Source: Bradyrhizobium sp. WSM1417
GTDB lineage: Bacteria; Pseudomonadota; Alphaproteobacteria; Rhizobiales; Xanthobacteraceae
Length of the DNA: 64,000 bases
Direction of reading: 5' to 3'
NCBI RefSeq assembly: GCF_000515415.1
Contig: NZ_KI911783.1
Location: forward strand, 2,036,392-2,100,391
Within the stretch, counting starts at the first letter, position 1. Each line of letters starts with the position of its first letter. The notes below the pieces were generated by a model. That model had not been told where the DNA came from and did not search any database. It saw only the letters and a program-made list of their open reading frames with translations. This document shows, piece after piece, positions 8,087 through 15,897 of this stretch. The translations under genes and the position numbers were made by a program.

Positions 8087-8293
8087 ATGCCGAAACATTG
8101 CAAGCCAGGACTTGACGACCGTTGCCGCGATTTGGACGGCGAAATTCGCCAAAAGCGAGGAGACACCTTAGTCGGCACGCTGCGCAAGTCTTATGGGCCT
8201 GATTTCGCGGCCGGTGTTCGTAGCGACATGCGGCTCGACACGTTACGCGAGCGTATGGGCACTTCGCTCTCGAAAATTCTCAAAGGAGAGTAG
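8087..8293 (+). CDS. Small conserved-looking protein at head of ubiquitin-like operon
   Basis: A 68-aa protein starting MPKHCKPG, with a purine-rich AAGGGGC upstream. It contains DLDGEIRQKRGDT and GTLRKSYGPDFA and ends in a LSKILK segment. I remember similar short proteins as annotated only 'hypothetical', without a known role. It ends 2 bases before the multiubiquitin gene, so it is co-transcribed and probably coupled. It may be a regulator or partner of the conjugation system; no catalytic motif is visible. Confidence 0.65.
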   Translation: MPKHCKPGLDDRCRDLDGEIRQKRGDTLVGTLRKSYGPDFAAGVRSDMRLDTLRERMGTSLSKILKGE

Positions 8294-8295
8294 GG

Positions 8296-8760
8296 ATGAC
8301 CGACGCCAAGCACGAAGTACGCATTCACATCGATCAGAAGCCCTATCATTCACCCAACCCGACGACCGGCGCTGACCTTTATGAGCTGGGGCACGTTGCC
8401 GAAGGCAAGGTGCTCTACAAGGAAGTTGAGGGCGACCATGAAGACAAGCTGGTGCGCATCGACAGCCCCAGCATCCATCTTACCGAAGATGAGCATTTCC
8501 ACAGCGGTGACGCGCCTGAAAAGCATTATACAATCATCGTCAACACGGACCCCGTCGTTGTCGATCATGATGTTCTGACGTTCGAGGAACTCGTGAAGAT
8601 CGCCTATCCGGTGCCGCCGACCGGGCTCGACCCGGAGTTCACCGTCAGCTTCGAACACGCAAAAAGCGTCCCGCATCACGGCGATCTGCCGCCCAACGGC
8701 AAAGTCACCGTCAAGAAACATGGCACGATCTTCGATGTCGATCATACCAATAGATCGTAG
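8296..8760 (+). CDS. Tandem multiubiquitin-domain protein
   Basis: A 154-aa protein with two ubiquitin-like beta-grasp modules of the bacterial multiubiquitin family. Module 1 is about residues 5-70 (from VRIHIDQKPY) and module 2 about 77-150 (from YTIIVNTDPVVV, with ELVKIAYP and the closing TVKKHGTIFDV). The pairing of this family with a ThiF E1 and DUF6527 downstream marks a predicted ubiquitin-like conjugation or signalling system. The C-terminus is TNRS, with no Gly-Gly tail, so conjugation through a conventional C-terminal glycine is not evident. The E1 gene overlaps its 3' end by 26 bases. Confidence 0.85.
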   Translation: MTDAKHEVRIHIDQKPYHSPNPTTGADLYELGHVAEGKVLYKEVEGDHEDKLVRIDSPSIHLTEDEHFHSGDAPEKHYTIIVNTDPVVVDHDVLTFEELVKIAYPVPPTGLDPEFTVSFEHAKSVPHHGDLPPNGKVTVKKHGTIFDVDHTNRS

Positions 8761-9916
8761 TCCCGATCTCCAGCGGCTGCGCACGGAGGGATACAACGTC
8801 CAAATAACCAACGTGGGGAACTTGGTTGTTCACGACGTTCCCTACATCAACAGCAAGAGGGAAATCGCGATCGGTGCCGTCGCCTCAAACCTCGACCTTG
8901 CCGGCGACGTGACAGCGCGTCCGCAAGATCACACAGCCAAATTTATCGGCGAGTATCCGTGCGACAGTCAGGGAAACACGCTGACTGTCTTGCAGCATAC
9001 CAGTGGATCATTCGACCTCGGGAGCGGGCTCATGGCCCAACACTCCTTCTCCCGGAAGCCGTTGCGCGGGCACTATGAGGATTATCACGAGAAAATGACG
9101 GCTTACATCGCGCTGATTGGCAAGCACGTCGCCGCCATCGACCCGGAAGTCACCGCGAAAACACACAAGGTGATTGAACCGGAGGACGACAATTCGCCGT
9201 TCAATTATCTCGACACCGCGTCCGCGCGCGCGGAAATTAACACAATTACGGCCAGGCTCGCCGAGGACGCGATTGCTATTGTTGGCGTCGGCGGCACAGG
9301 ATCGTACGTTCTCGACATGGTCGCTAAGACGCCAGTCAAGAAAATCCATATCTTCGACGCTGACAGGTTCTTGACGCACAATGCGTTTCGAGCGCCGGGG
9401 GCGCCCGCGATCGAGGAATTGCGACTTCAGCCGCTCAAAGTCGAATACTTCGTTTCGATTTACGGTCGCATGCATCGCGGTATCGTTCCGCATCCCGTCA
9501 AGATTGACGCAACCAATATTGCCGAACTTGAAGGCATGTCCTTCGTCTTCCTCTGTATGGAAGGAGGCGCTGCAAAGCGCGCTATCGTCGACAAGCTGGA
9601 GGCGAGGGGGGTTCCTTTCGCGGACGTCGGTATGGGCCTCTATTCTAAACGCAACTCGCTCGGAGGTATGCTGCGTAGCGTCATCAGCTTGCCGGATGCC
9701 CGCAATGTTGCGCGTGCGCGCATATCGTTTGCATCTGATGATGCGAACAACGAATACGACAAGAACATCCAGGTTGCTGACCTTAATGCGCTTAATGCGT
9801 GTTTGGCGGTGATGGCTTGGAAGAAGTTACGTGGCTTTTATTTTAACCTGGGCAAGGAACGCTTTTTTTCCTTTACGATCGCGAATAGCCTTTTCGTCAA
9901 GGACGATGTCCTATGA
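8735..9916 (+). CDS. ThiF-type E1 activating enzyme with N-terminal E2-like region
   Basis: A 393-aa protein from ATG 8735 (an in-frame ATG at 8720 is possible). Residues 1-165 form a separate domain with FIGEYPCDSQG (Cys76) and a conserved-looking HSFSRKP block, probably the E2-like partner domain that precedes ThiF in such operons. Residues about 165-393 are the adenylating fold: GVGGTGS nucleotide loop at 184-190 and FDAD at 207-210. E1 enzymes adenylate the Ubl C-terminus. Cysteines are few, so the acceptor is unclear. The start overlaps the multiubiquitin gene and the stop overlaps DUF6527 (ATGA), a compact operon. Confidence 0.85.
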   Translation: MSIIPIDRSPDLQRLRTEGYNVQITNVGNLVVHDVPYINSKREIAIGAVASNLDLAGDVTARPQDHTAKFIGEYPCDSQGNTLTVLQHTSGSFDLGSGLMAQHSFSRKPLRGHYEDYHEKMTAYIALIGKHVAAIDPEVTAKTHKVIEPEDDNSPFNYLDTASARAEINTITARLAEDAIAIVGVGGTGSYVLDMVAKTPVKKIHIFDADRFLTHNAFRAPGAPAIEELRLQPLKVEYFVSIYGRMHRGIVPHPVKIDATNIAELEGMSFVFLCMEGGAAKRAIVDKLEARGVPFADVGMGLYSKRNSLGGMLRSVISLPDARNVARARISFASDDANNEYDKNIQVADLNALNACLAVMAWKKLRGFYFNLGKERFFSFTIANSLFVKDDVL

Positions 9917-10368
9917 AAGAGATCGAGACCATCCAGCCCAAATTTCTCGATCGGATACCGAAAGTTCTCGATAACGGCGTGATTTACATCTCACAAAAAT
10001 ACGCAACGGCCGCTCACAATTGCTGTTGTGGATGCGGCACAAAGATCATGACCCCTTTGAAGCCCGGCCGCTGGCGGTTGGAAATCGAGGGCAATGCTGT
10101 GAGCCTATACCCCTCTATCGGAAACTGGAGTACGGGCTGTCAGTCACATTATTGGATCAGGAATAACCGCATAGATTGGGCGCTCGCCTTCACTCCCGAA
10201 CAGATCGCTGCAAACCGCGCCAGTGATCAACATGTACGGCAGGGGGCGCATGCTGAGCGCTACAGAAGAGAACGCGGTTTCTGGGGTCGCGTTTGGGACA
10301 AGATTGCCTGGAAACACCTTTGGAATAAAATACAAGGCGCCTGGCAGGCGTTTAAAGGCTGGTTTTAA
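9913..10368 (+). CDS. DUF6527 family protein of ubiquitin-like operon
   Basis: A 151-aa protein coupled to the E1 gene by ATGA. It has a cysteine cluster HNCCCGCG (about residues 36-43) and GCQSHYWI (about 76-83), a probable metal or catalytic centre, then a basic, Trp-rich C-terminal tail. DUF6527 genes recur beside bacterial E1 and ubiquitin-like genes and are suspected of acting on the Ubl, for example as a processing or deconjugating enzyme; the reaction here is not proven. It is the last gene before the tRNA-fMet fragment that seems to bound the island. Confidence 0.78.
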   Translation: MKEIETIQPKFLDRIPKVLDNGVIYISQKYATAAHNCCCGCGTKIMTPLKPGRWRLEIEGNAVSLYPSIGNWSTGCQSHYWIRNNRIDWALAFTPEQIAANRASDQHVRQGAHAERYRRERGFWGRVWDKIAWKHLWNKIQGAWQAFKGWF

Positions 10369-10398
10369 CGAATGTCATGAGCGCGACGTGAATTGTAA

Positions 10399-10442
10399 GG
10401 CTCATAACCTGAAGGTCATAGGTTCAAATCCTATCCCCGCAA
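10399..10442 (+). other. 3' half of tRNA-fMet, probable attachment-site duplication
   Basis: The 44 bases from the anticodon loop CTCATAA through the T-arm GGTTCAAATC to the acceptor CCCCGCAA match the 3' half of an alphaproteobacterial initiator tRNA. The bases before it do not contain the 5' half, so it is not a tRNA gene. Such 3' fragments are left at the far end of elements integrated into a tRNA. From its orientation the element would lie to the left and the intact tRNA beyond base 1. Confidence 0.8.
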
Positions 10443-10508
10443 GCGTACCAACGGTCCAAAGCCTCGTTGGCGATTTGCAGCACGAAGGCTGATGTTAGGA
10501 TCAGACTA

Positions 10509-11280
10509 ATGCCGAGCTATGTTTCCGCCGAGCGCGTCACTGAACTTCTTGCTAGCCAAGCTGAGGTGCACCGTCATTTCAACGAGCTGCGCGAAAAGAT
10601 GTGCCTGCGCACCTACAAGACCGAGCGGGGCGGCGAGTATGCACAACAAGGATTTTGCCGCCGCTTGGAAACGCTCGTCCGGTCAATCAACCGGGTCTAT
10701 GAGCGGCTACCTCCCGATCAGGAGAAAATTCCTGAGCGCGAGGTCGTGGTTGATGCGGCCATCGCTATTCAGGCCTTCACGATGAATGCCTTCGGTTGCC
10801 TCGACAACATCGCTTGGATCTGGATTTACGAGAAAGAAATCAAGAATCCCGACGGTAGCGACCTGGAAAAGAACGACGTTGGTCTTGGTAAGAAAAAAGT
10901 CCGGAAAAGCTTGACCAAAGAATTCCAGGCATTCCTCGATAAGAAGCAGAAATAGTTTGGAAATCTAATCGAATTTCGTGACTCTCTAGCACACCGTATC
11001 CCTCTCTACATTCCGCCCTACGTTGTGCCGAAGCCGACCATCCCAAAATACAACGAACTCGAAAAAGCCAAATGGGAAGAGCCGGCGCGAAGCGATCCGA
11101 ACGAATACGAGAAGGTTCAAGCAGAACAATTGGCACTATGCCGGTTCGTGCCAGGGAATGACGCACTCGATATTCGAGCAATCGCCGCAGGTGGAGTTTC
11201 ATAGTCAATTGCTGAACGACTATGTCACCATAGACGAGTACGGGTTGACACTTCTGGAAGAGCTGGACCGACAGCCTTAG
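10509..11280 (+). pseudogene. Broken HEPN-like gene (one stop, one frameshift)
   Basis: The frame starting MPSYVSAERVTELL runs to a TAG at 10953-10955, then continues in frame with sequence that still reads as protein (FGNLIEFRDSLAHRIPLYIP). A Trp codon TGG changed to TAG explains this. Near 11150 the reading shifts to the frame giving MTHSIFEQSPQVEFHSQLL and LEELDRQP, ending at 11280. Restored, it would be about 256 aa. FRDSLAHR fits the R-x4-H motif of HEPN ribonucleases, so a lost defence RNase is plausible. The family itself is not recognised with certainty. Confidence 0.72.
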
Positions 11281-11327
11281 CTAGGTCTCGCCGATCAGCT
11301 CTTACTGCGAATTGTTGGTGGAGCTTT

Positions 11328-11888
11328 ATGCGCTTTACGAAATCGGAGATTCTCGACGAGTTTGCGCGGCAAGACCGATCCTATCGGCTGGCCATCATCT
11401 CGAGCCATTGGCTTCAAGGCGGCGCGCAGTATAAGCCATCTGCTGTCGAAGAGGCGCGAGGCTTACACATGAAAGTACTCGACGGGTGGGTGTCCTACTC
11501 TGATCTTGCAACACTGCTAGAGCAAGACGCGTCGCGGTTTTCGATCACCACCGACTTTGTGCTTAACCAACTTCATGCCCTCATTCGTCTCCCGTTCGAG
11601 CTACTAGGCGACTATTGTGAGGACTATGATCGGGCGAGCCCCGGCAGAGCGATGGTCCAAAAGCTTCGTGAGGCGGACTGGTACGAATATGCGCGCGCCA
11701 TTCGAAACACGGTGTCGCATAATTTCCGATTTGATTTCTCGAGATATAAGCCAGAACAGTTTCCCATTACTTGGCGTGGCATTTCTTTGACCACTGACCT
11801 GCACGGCAAGGCGATTACCGTCACGATCGGTCCCTTTACGCGTCCAAAGGAGCCCGCCTTGCGTGCGTCTAAGCATTTCACGTTCTGA
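11328..11888 (+). CDS. HEPN-like protein, C-terminus probably altered
   Basis: A 186-aa protein with ARAIRNTVSHNFRFDF (about 124-139), an R-x4-H motif typical of HEPN nucleases and of small helical proteins in toxin systems. The sequence is smooth up to GKAITVTIGPFTRPK, after which a short basic tail ends at 11888. At that same point a reverse-strand methyltransferase gene is also cut short, so the tail was probably created by recombination. Function without a partner gene is uncertain. It is near another HEPN-like pseudogene and an AbiE pair. Confidence 0.65.
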   Translation: MRFTKSEILDEFARQDRSYRLAIISSHWLQGGAQYKPSAVEEARGLHMKVLDGWVSYSDLATLLEQDASRFSITTDFVLNQLHALIRLPFELLGDYCEDYDRASPGRAMVQKLREADWYEYARAIRNTVSHNFRFDFSRYKPEQFPITWRGISLTTDLHGKAITVTIGPFTRPKEPALRASKHFTF

Positions 11889-12532
11889 ATATGGCTAGGT
11901 GATTTGTCATTTAGATCAGTGATGCGTTCGAGCTTCTTCGTTAGTACGTCTATGACGGACGCCTTGGGTGGACGAAGCTGGTGTGCGCGCCAAAATCGCA
12001 CCGAATAATCGGGCTTAGAGGCGAACGTTCGTGGCATCTGATTGGAGAAGTAGCTCGGCGTTCCGTTTCCGACTGGAAGTGGTCCGTGCAAGCAGCCAAG
12101 TGCCGCTGCCCGTAGGATCGCGGCTTCGCTGGTTGCCTTTGCCTTCAGCAATCCTTCACGTAGGCTGCAAATCTCTTTGAGGGTTTGGTTGGAGAACGCG
12201 CGCCGAAAAAACACGCTATCAGGTACATCTCTCGGCGCCTTCGCGACGAGCTTGTTCGCGAGCGCAATCACGTCCGTCGTCTTGGCGCTAGCGAGCTTGG
12301 CCTGGGCAATTGCTGTCGCAATAGGAGAACTGTCGAGACCGTAGGTCCGCAAGCCCAGCTTTCGGGCCGCGTAAATCGTAGTCCCTCGGCCGCAGAAGGG
12401 GTCCCAGACGGTGGGGGAGTCCTCTTGGTGCTTCCCAAGGAGATGCATGGGAAACTCCAAAGGAAACATCGTATAATACGGGCAAATGGCGTTGAACGCG
12501 TATTCCTTCTTATATGCGAACGCAGTACTCAT
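11855..12532 (-). pseudogene. Truncated DNA methyltransferase (N-terminal part)
   Basis: The first about 225 residues read as a DNA amino-methyltransferase: PYYTMFPLEFP near the start, then the SAM-binding motif WDPFCGRGTT followed by LGLRTYGLDSSPIA. The catalytic (D/N/S)PP(Y/F) motif that should follow is missing, because the frame runs into antisense of the HEPN gene from about 11885. The reading frame stays open to 11624, but that part is not methyltransferase. It starts 18 bases from the frameshifted AbiEii gene's remnant region. Probably non-functional. Confidence 0.75.
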
Positions 12533-12549
12533 GTAGTCCCTTCACCACT

Positions 12550-13511
12550 CTAGCTTGTGTGATAGAGCTTGCCTAGCCACTTTTCGACCTCAGCTAGTAT
12601 CTGCTCAAAGTTGGGCTTGCCTCCGTAGTAGAGCGCGCTGCTGCGCTCGTAGGCGTCGGCTAGAGTGCCCGCGTTTTCGCGTTGCTCAAGATGAAGGCGT
12701 CGTTCTCGGCAATGTTCTGATTGTCGCCTTGCCGGAAACGCGCCTGCTTGTGCGCGGTGTAGGAGGCGGTGCCAATGAACTTTTGAACCTCGGGCCGTTT
12801 TAGTAGCTCATAGACATCATAGTAGTGGCGCATAAATCCCACCGGATCGCTGCCATCTGCTTGCTGCTTGCGGAATTTGGTCGAGATCGTTTGCAATTTT
12901 TCCACGAAGGTGTAGCCGGGATCATAGCATGGCACTGCCTTCGCGCGGTTGTCGATGACGTCCACCTTGCTCGCAACGGCCCGGTCGTAAAGCCAGGAAC
13001 TGATGTCCTTCGGCGCGTTCGGAGCCAGCGTGTCGAAGCCGACCTCGAGCAGCACGCCCTCCCGAAGACCTTCCATCGCCTCGACAACCGTCGTGTAGTT
13101 CAGCTTGATGCCAGCGCTGCGATAGTTTGGCACGTCGTCGAACTCGGTGTCGCGCTGGACGTTTACAATGCCGTCGATTTTGATCGTTTGCGCCAGCCAC
13201 TCATAGAAGTCCGTGCGCGTCTTGATTTGCGCCGCGCTGTTCTGATGCCTGCCCGTCTTCACGTCCCGGTCCTTCGGAGGCTCGATCAGGATGTCGATGT
13301 CCTCTGAAAAGCGATTGGTGATCTGATGTCCCTTGGAAAGGGATGTTCCGCCCTTGAGCTGGAAGGTGAACCCAAGCTGCTGGAGCCCGTAAAGGCAATG
13401 CATGATCCAGTAGTCTTTTTCGACCAGGGCTGGATCAATGCCCTTTTCTTCCGCCACAATCCGGATCAGATCCGCGAATTGCGGGTGATTGTGGAGGAAA
13501 TCACGCGGCAT
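12550..13511 (-). pseudogene. AbiEii-type nucleotidyltransferase toxin, frameshifted near its end
   Basis: A nucleotidyltransferase AbiEii/AbiGii-family toxin with KGGTSLSKG and FSEDIDILI (the metal-binding Asp pair) in the first 95 residues. The open frame stops at 12660 after AKTRAL. The next frame continues with LADAYERSSALYYGGKP and FEQILAEVEKWLGKLYHTS to a stop at 12550-12552. A single lost base in a codon after CTC-TA (expected Leu-Tyr-Ala) explains both. The active site is intact, and only about 37 C-terminal residues are lost, so activity could remain. AbiE toxins transfer nucleotides to tRNA and act in abortive infection. Confidence 0.82.
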
Positions 13512-14094
13512 GCAGTTCGCTCGCTCTTAAGGCGCGATCGAAGAATTTCTTCGTTCGTTCGTTTCCATACTCGCGGACAGCGCGGCGCAAGCGGCGACGA
13601 TCGGAAGACGCAGCACGCTGCTCGACCCGCTTGAGAACCTCGTCCTTCGCCTCCGCAAGCTGATCGACGTTGTTGACGAGATCGACGAGCAGAAATTCGT
13701 GCGTCAACGACTTTGGAAAACGTGGCTTCATGCGGAAGGCAAACTTGCGATTGCCGAGCTGAAACTCTCCGTGGCGCTTGTGATTGTAGACGATGGTCTT
13801 GTCGTAGAGCTGTGTCGTTCCAACGCCCAGACTGTTGTAGGCATTGGGTGAGGCCAGCAGAAACGTATCGTCCTTCAGAAAGGCGCTCACGACATCCTTG
13901 TCGGAAGCAGGAGCCGGACCGAAAGCCGTTTCCTTGGGGTAGACGTAGAGACCACCCGAAAGCTTCCTGAGCGTGCCCTGCTCAACCAACTGCTTGAGAT
14001 GCCGATCGACAGACGTCGACCAGCGGGCCAAATCCGCCCGTCGATAGGCTTGGCCTGGCTTCAGATGACGTTTGAGTTGCTCAAGCTTGATCAT
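13501..14094 (-). CDS. AbiEi-type antitoxin/regulator
   Basis: A 197-aa protein from ATG 14094 (MIKLEQLKRHLK) with an N-terminal winged-helix-like region (about 1-60: RRADLARWSTSVDRHLKQLVEQG, LRKLSGGLYVYP) and a C-terminal helical domain. This is the arrangement of type IV AbiEi antitoxins of the DUF6088 kind. It overlaps the AbiEii start by 11 bases, the usual antitoxin-first order. AbiEi represses its own promoter and neutralises the toxin. A longer start at 14130 is possible. It appears intact while the toxin is frameshifted. Confidence 0.82.
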   Translation of the reverse strand: MIKLEQLKRHLKPGQAYRRADLARWSTSVDRHLKQLVEQGTLRKLSGGLYVYPKETAFGPAPASDKDVVSAFLKDDTFLLASPNAYNSLGVGTTQLYDKTIVYNHKRHGEFQLGNRKFAFRMKPRFPKSLTHEFLLVDLVNNVDQLAEAKDEVLKRVEQRAASSDRRRLRRAVREYGNERTKKFFDRALRASELHAA

Positions 14095-14265
14095 GAGCAC
14101 CAATATAGGCCTAAGGCGGGCAAAATGCAAGAAATGTCATTGAAGTATCATGCAAATGTCGCAGTATGTTATTGATATTATCGTGTTTTAATCTTTGGGG
14201 TGTGCTTTGTGCCTTCCTAACTCTCCTGAACGGGGCGAGCCCAGTTCGGGTTTTCAAAAGCGCCG

Positions 14266-14649
14266 TCATTCAAGGTTTGCAGGCAACATACTGAAACCCG
14301 CTGCAATCGACGCATAGTAGCGGTGGACGCCGTTGCACACCCGATAGCGAAACGTACCTGAACAGAAGTCGCGGACCGGGAGACGAATGGCGGGGACTGC
14401 CTCGATCGTGTCATCCGCAACAAATCCCTTGAGCACACGGACCAGCCGCTCGCGGCTGAAGCCGCGAAAGTCCAGAGGATGACTTTTGAACCGACCTAAC
14501 GGTTCGATCTGTTCGAGTGGGATCATGCTCGCGTCCGAACTGGAACGATAAGCCGGCTGCTTCGCCTTGAAACCAGCGAATCCGGCCTCGGCGATCCAGG
14601 CATCCGGGATCTCAAAGTCGCACGGATAGTTTGGCATCGGAAAACGCAT
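14266..14649 (-). CDS. Hypothetical protein with ParB-nuclease-like C-terminus
   Basis: A 127-aa protein starting MRFPMPNYPCDFEIPDAW. The last third (AIRLPVRDF then NGVHRYYASIAAGF) resembles the ParB/sulfiredoxin-like nuclease fold, where a conserved G-x-HR-x-x-A motif binds nucleotide. Length is compatible with a stand-alone small protein, but the C-terminus could be shortened, because an adjacent frame stays open to 14217. No partner is obvious. The assignment is by pattern only. Confidence 0.5.
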   Translation of the reverse strand: MRFPMPNYPCDFEIPDAWIAEAGFAGFKAKQPAYRSSSDASMIPLEQIEPLGRFKSHPLDFRGFSRERLVRVLKGFVADDTIEAVPAIRLPVRDFCSGTFRYRVCNGVHRYYASIAAGFSMLPANLE

Positions 14650-14756
14650 GGCACGCCCACTTGGAGGAAAAGGCCCTAACAGCTGTAGGATAGTTTATAC
14701 GTAACCTAAGATCGGTGAATACGGCTCGGCACAATCGGACAAGTTCGGGGAAATGT

Positions 14757-15254
14757 ATGCGATCACTCTGGCGTTCAGGGTATAACAAGCAAGTCGGACG
14801 CTATATCAAAAAGCATTATGGCGGGAGTGCCGGGATAACGGCGCTATTTCCTTACATGGAGCCAGACTTCAACTGGAAAAGACCAGACGTTGCGGACTCT
14901 CGCACCGCCCGCAAGACCAACAATGAATATCACGGCGTCGAGCGTCATGCCCGGCAATACCATGTGACGGCTCAGTATCTCGAGGCAGCCGAGCACTGGC
15001 TGATTGCTGCCGCCATTAGACGTGAAATGATGGGGGCGCAGGGAATGAATGATGCATCGCACTTGGGCGCTGTCGAATTCTCCATCAACAATTACCGCTA
15101 CAATATGTCGTTGCACAGGTGGCAACGAGCCAAGCGGCGGTATCGTCCGTTTCCAAGTCCCGAGAGTTTTGGTCTCAACAGCGCTATGATGGACAAGAAG
15201 GACTCCATCGCTGCGGGCGAGATAGAGAATATCACCGGCATCGCTTCGGATTAG
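14757..15254 (+). CDS. Hypothetical protein
   Basis: A 165-aa protein starting MRSLWRSGYNKQVGRYIKK, rich in Arg, Tyr, Ala and Asn, with a helix-forming middle (QYLEAAEHWLIAAAIRREM). No domain, signal or membrane segment is recognised. It ends 13 bases before the HEPN-like gene at 15268, so the two are probably co-transcribed and could be a two-gene toxin-antitoxin-type unit. An earlier in-frame start at 14715 is possible. Confidence 0.5.
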   Translation: MRSLWRSGYNKQVGRYIKKHYGGSAGITALFPYMEPDFNWKRPDVADSRTARKTNNEYHGVERHARQYHVTAQYLEAAEHWLIAAAIRREMMGAQGMNDASHLGAVEFSINNYRYNMSLHRWQRAKRRYRPFPSPESFGLNSAMMDKKDSIAAGEIENITGIASD

Positions 15255-15267
15255 GAGACGCCACACA

Positions 15268-15783
15268 ATGCCGGTCGATCACTACGCCGAAGACAGAGCA
15301 GCTCCCGAGCTCAGCACGCACGAGCTTCTTAACGGCCTGCCTCACGATTTGACGCTGCGCTTCTTTGCGACGTTCGCGCGCTTCGAATTCGCGATGAAGT
15401 ATTGTAATTGCCTGAAACCACGCGGAGCTGCGGAGGGCTGTCGTCGAAGACTTGAGGAGCGGCTGCCTGCCGACTTTTTTGAGGTCATAAGGCAGCCCGG
15501 TGTTGCTGCAACCCTGATCAACCGTCCAGCAAAGAATCTCTTGGCGCGCGGAGGCGCTGTCCCTCAATTTGGCGATCCAGAGCCCCCACTTGCAACGGCG
15601 CGGCAGCTTCTTGATGCCGTCTGGCGCGTCCGCAACAATCTCTTTCACGGCAACAAACTGTCTCCTGCTGACCGCGCCCGTGACGAAGCCCTCATGACAG
15701 ATGTTTTGGCGGTCATTTACGCAATCTTGGAGCGTGACCACCAGCTTTCGGTAGCCTTTCACGAGCCGCAGGAACACTTCTAA
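15268..15783 (+). CDS. HEPN-like helical protein
   Basis: A 171-aa helical protein whose C-terminal third reads DAVWRVRNNLFHGNKL, containing the R-N-x-x-x-H motif (RNNLFH) of HEPN domains. The N-terminal segment RFFATFARFEFAMKYCN is also typical of HEPN-type helices. HEPN proteins are metal-independent RNases or nucleotide-binding partners in defence and toxin systems. It follows the hypothetical gene ending at 15254 by 13 bases. It converges with dnaE2, with 114 bases between stops. Confidence 0.62.
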   Translation: MPVDHYAEDRAAPELSTHELLNGLPHDLTLRFFATFARFEFAMKYCNCLKPRGAAEGCRRRLEERLPADFFEVIRQPGVAATLINRPAKNLLARGGAVPQFGDPEPPLATARQLLDAVWRVRNNLFHGNKLSPADRARDEALMTDVLAVIYAILERDHQLSVAFHEPQEHF

Positions 15784-15897
15784 GCGGGATCGTGAGTTGG
15801 CTATCCTTGTACACAAGGCTCGAAGCTTGCTGCAGCGGATGCGGCGCGATCGAGAGAGCGAAGACGCGCCCGCAGACCGGTGTGGGATTGTGCCTGC

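Noticed and set aside
10395..10450. Functional tRNA-Met at this place
   Set aside because: Only the 3' half is present; no D-arm or 5' acceptor strand precedes it.
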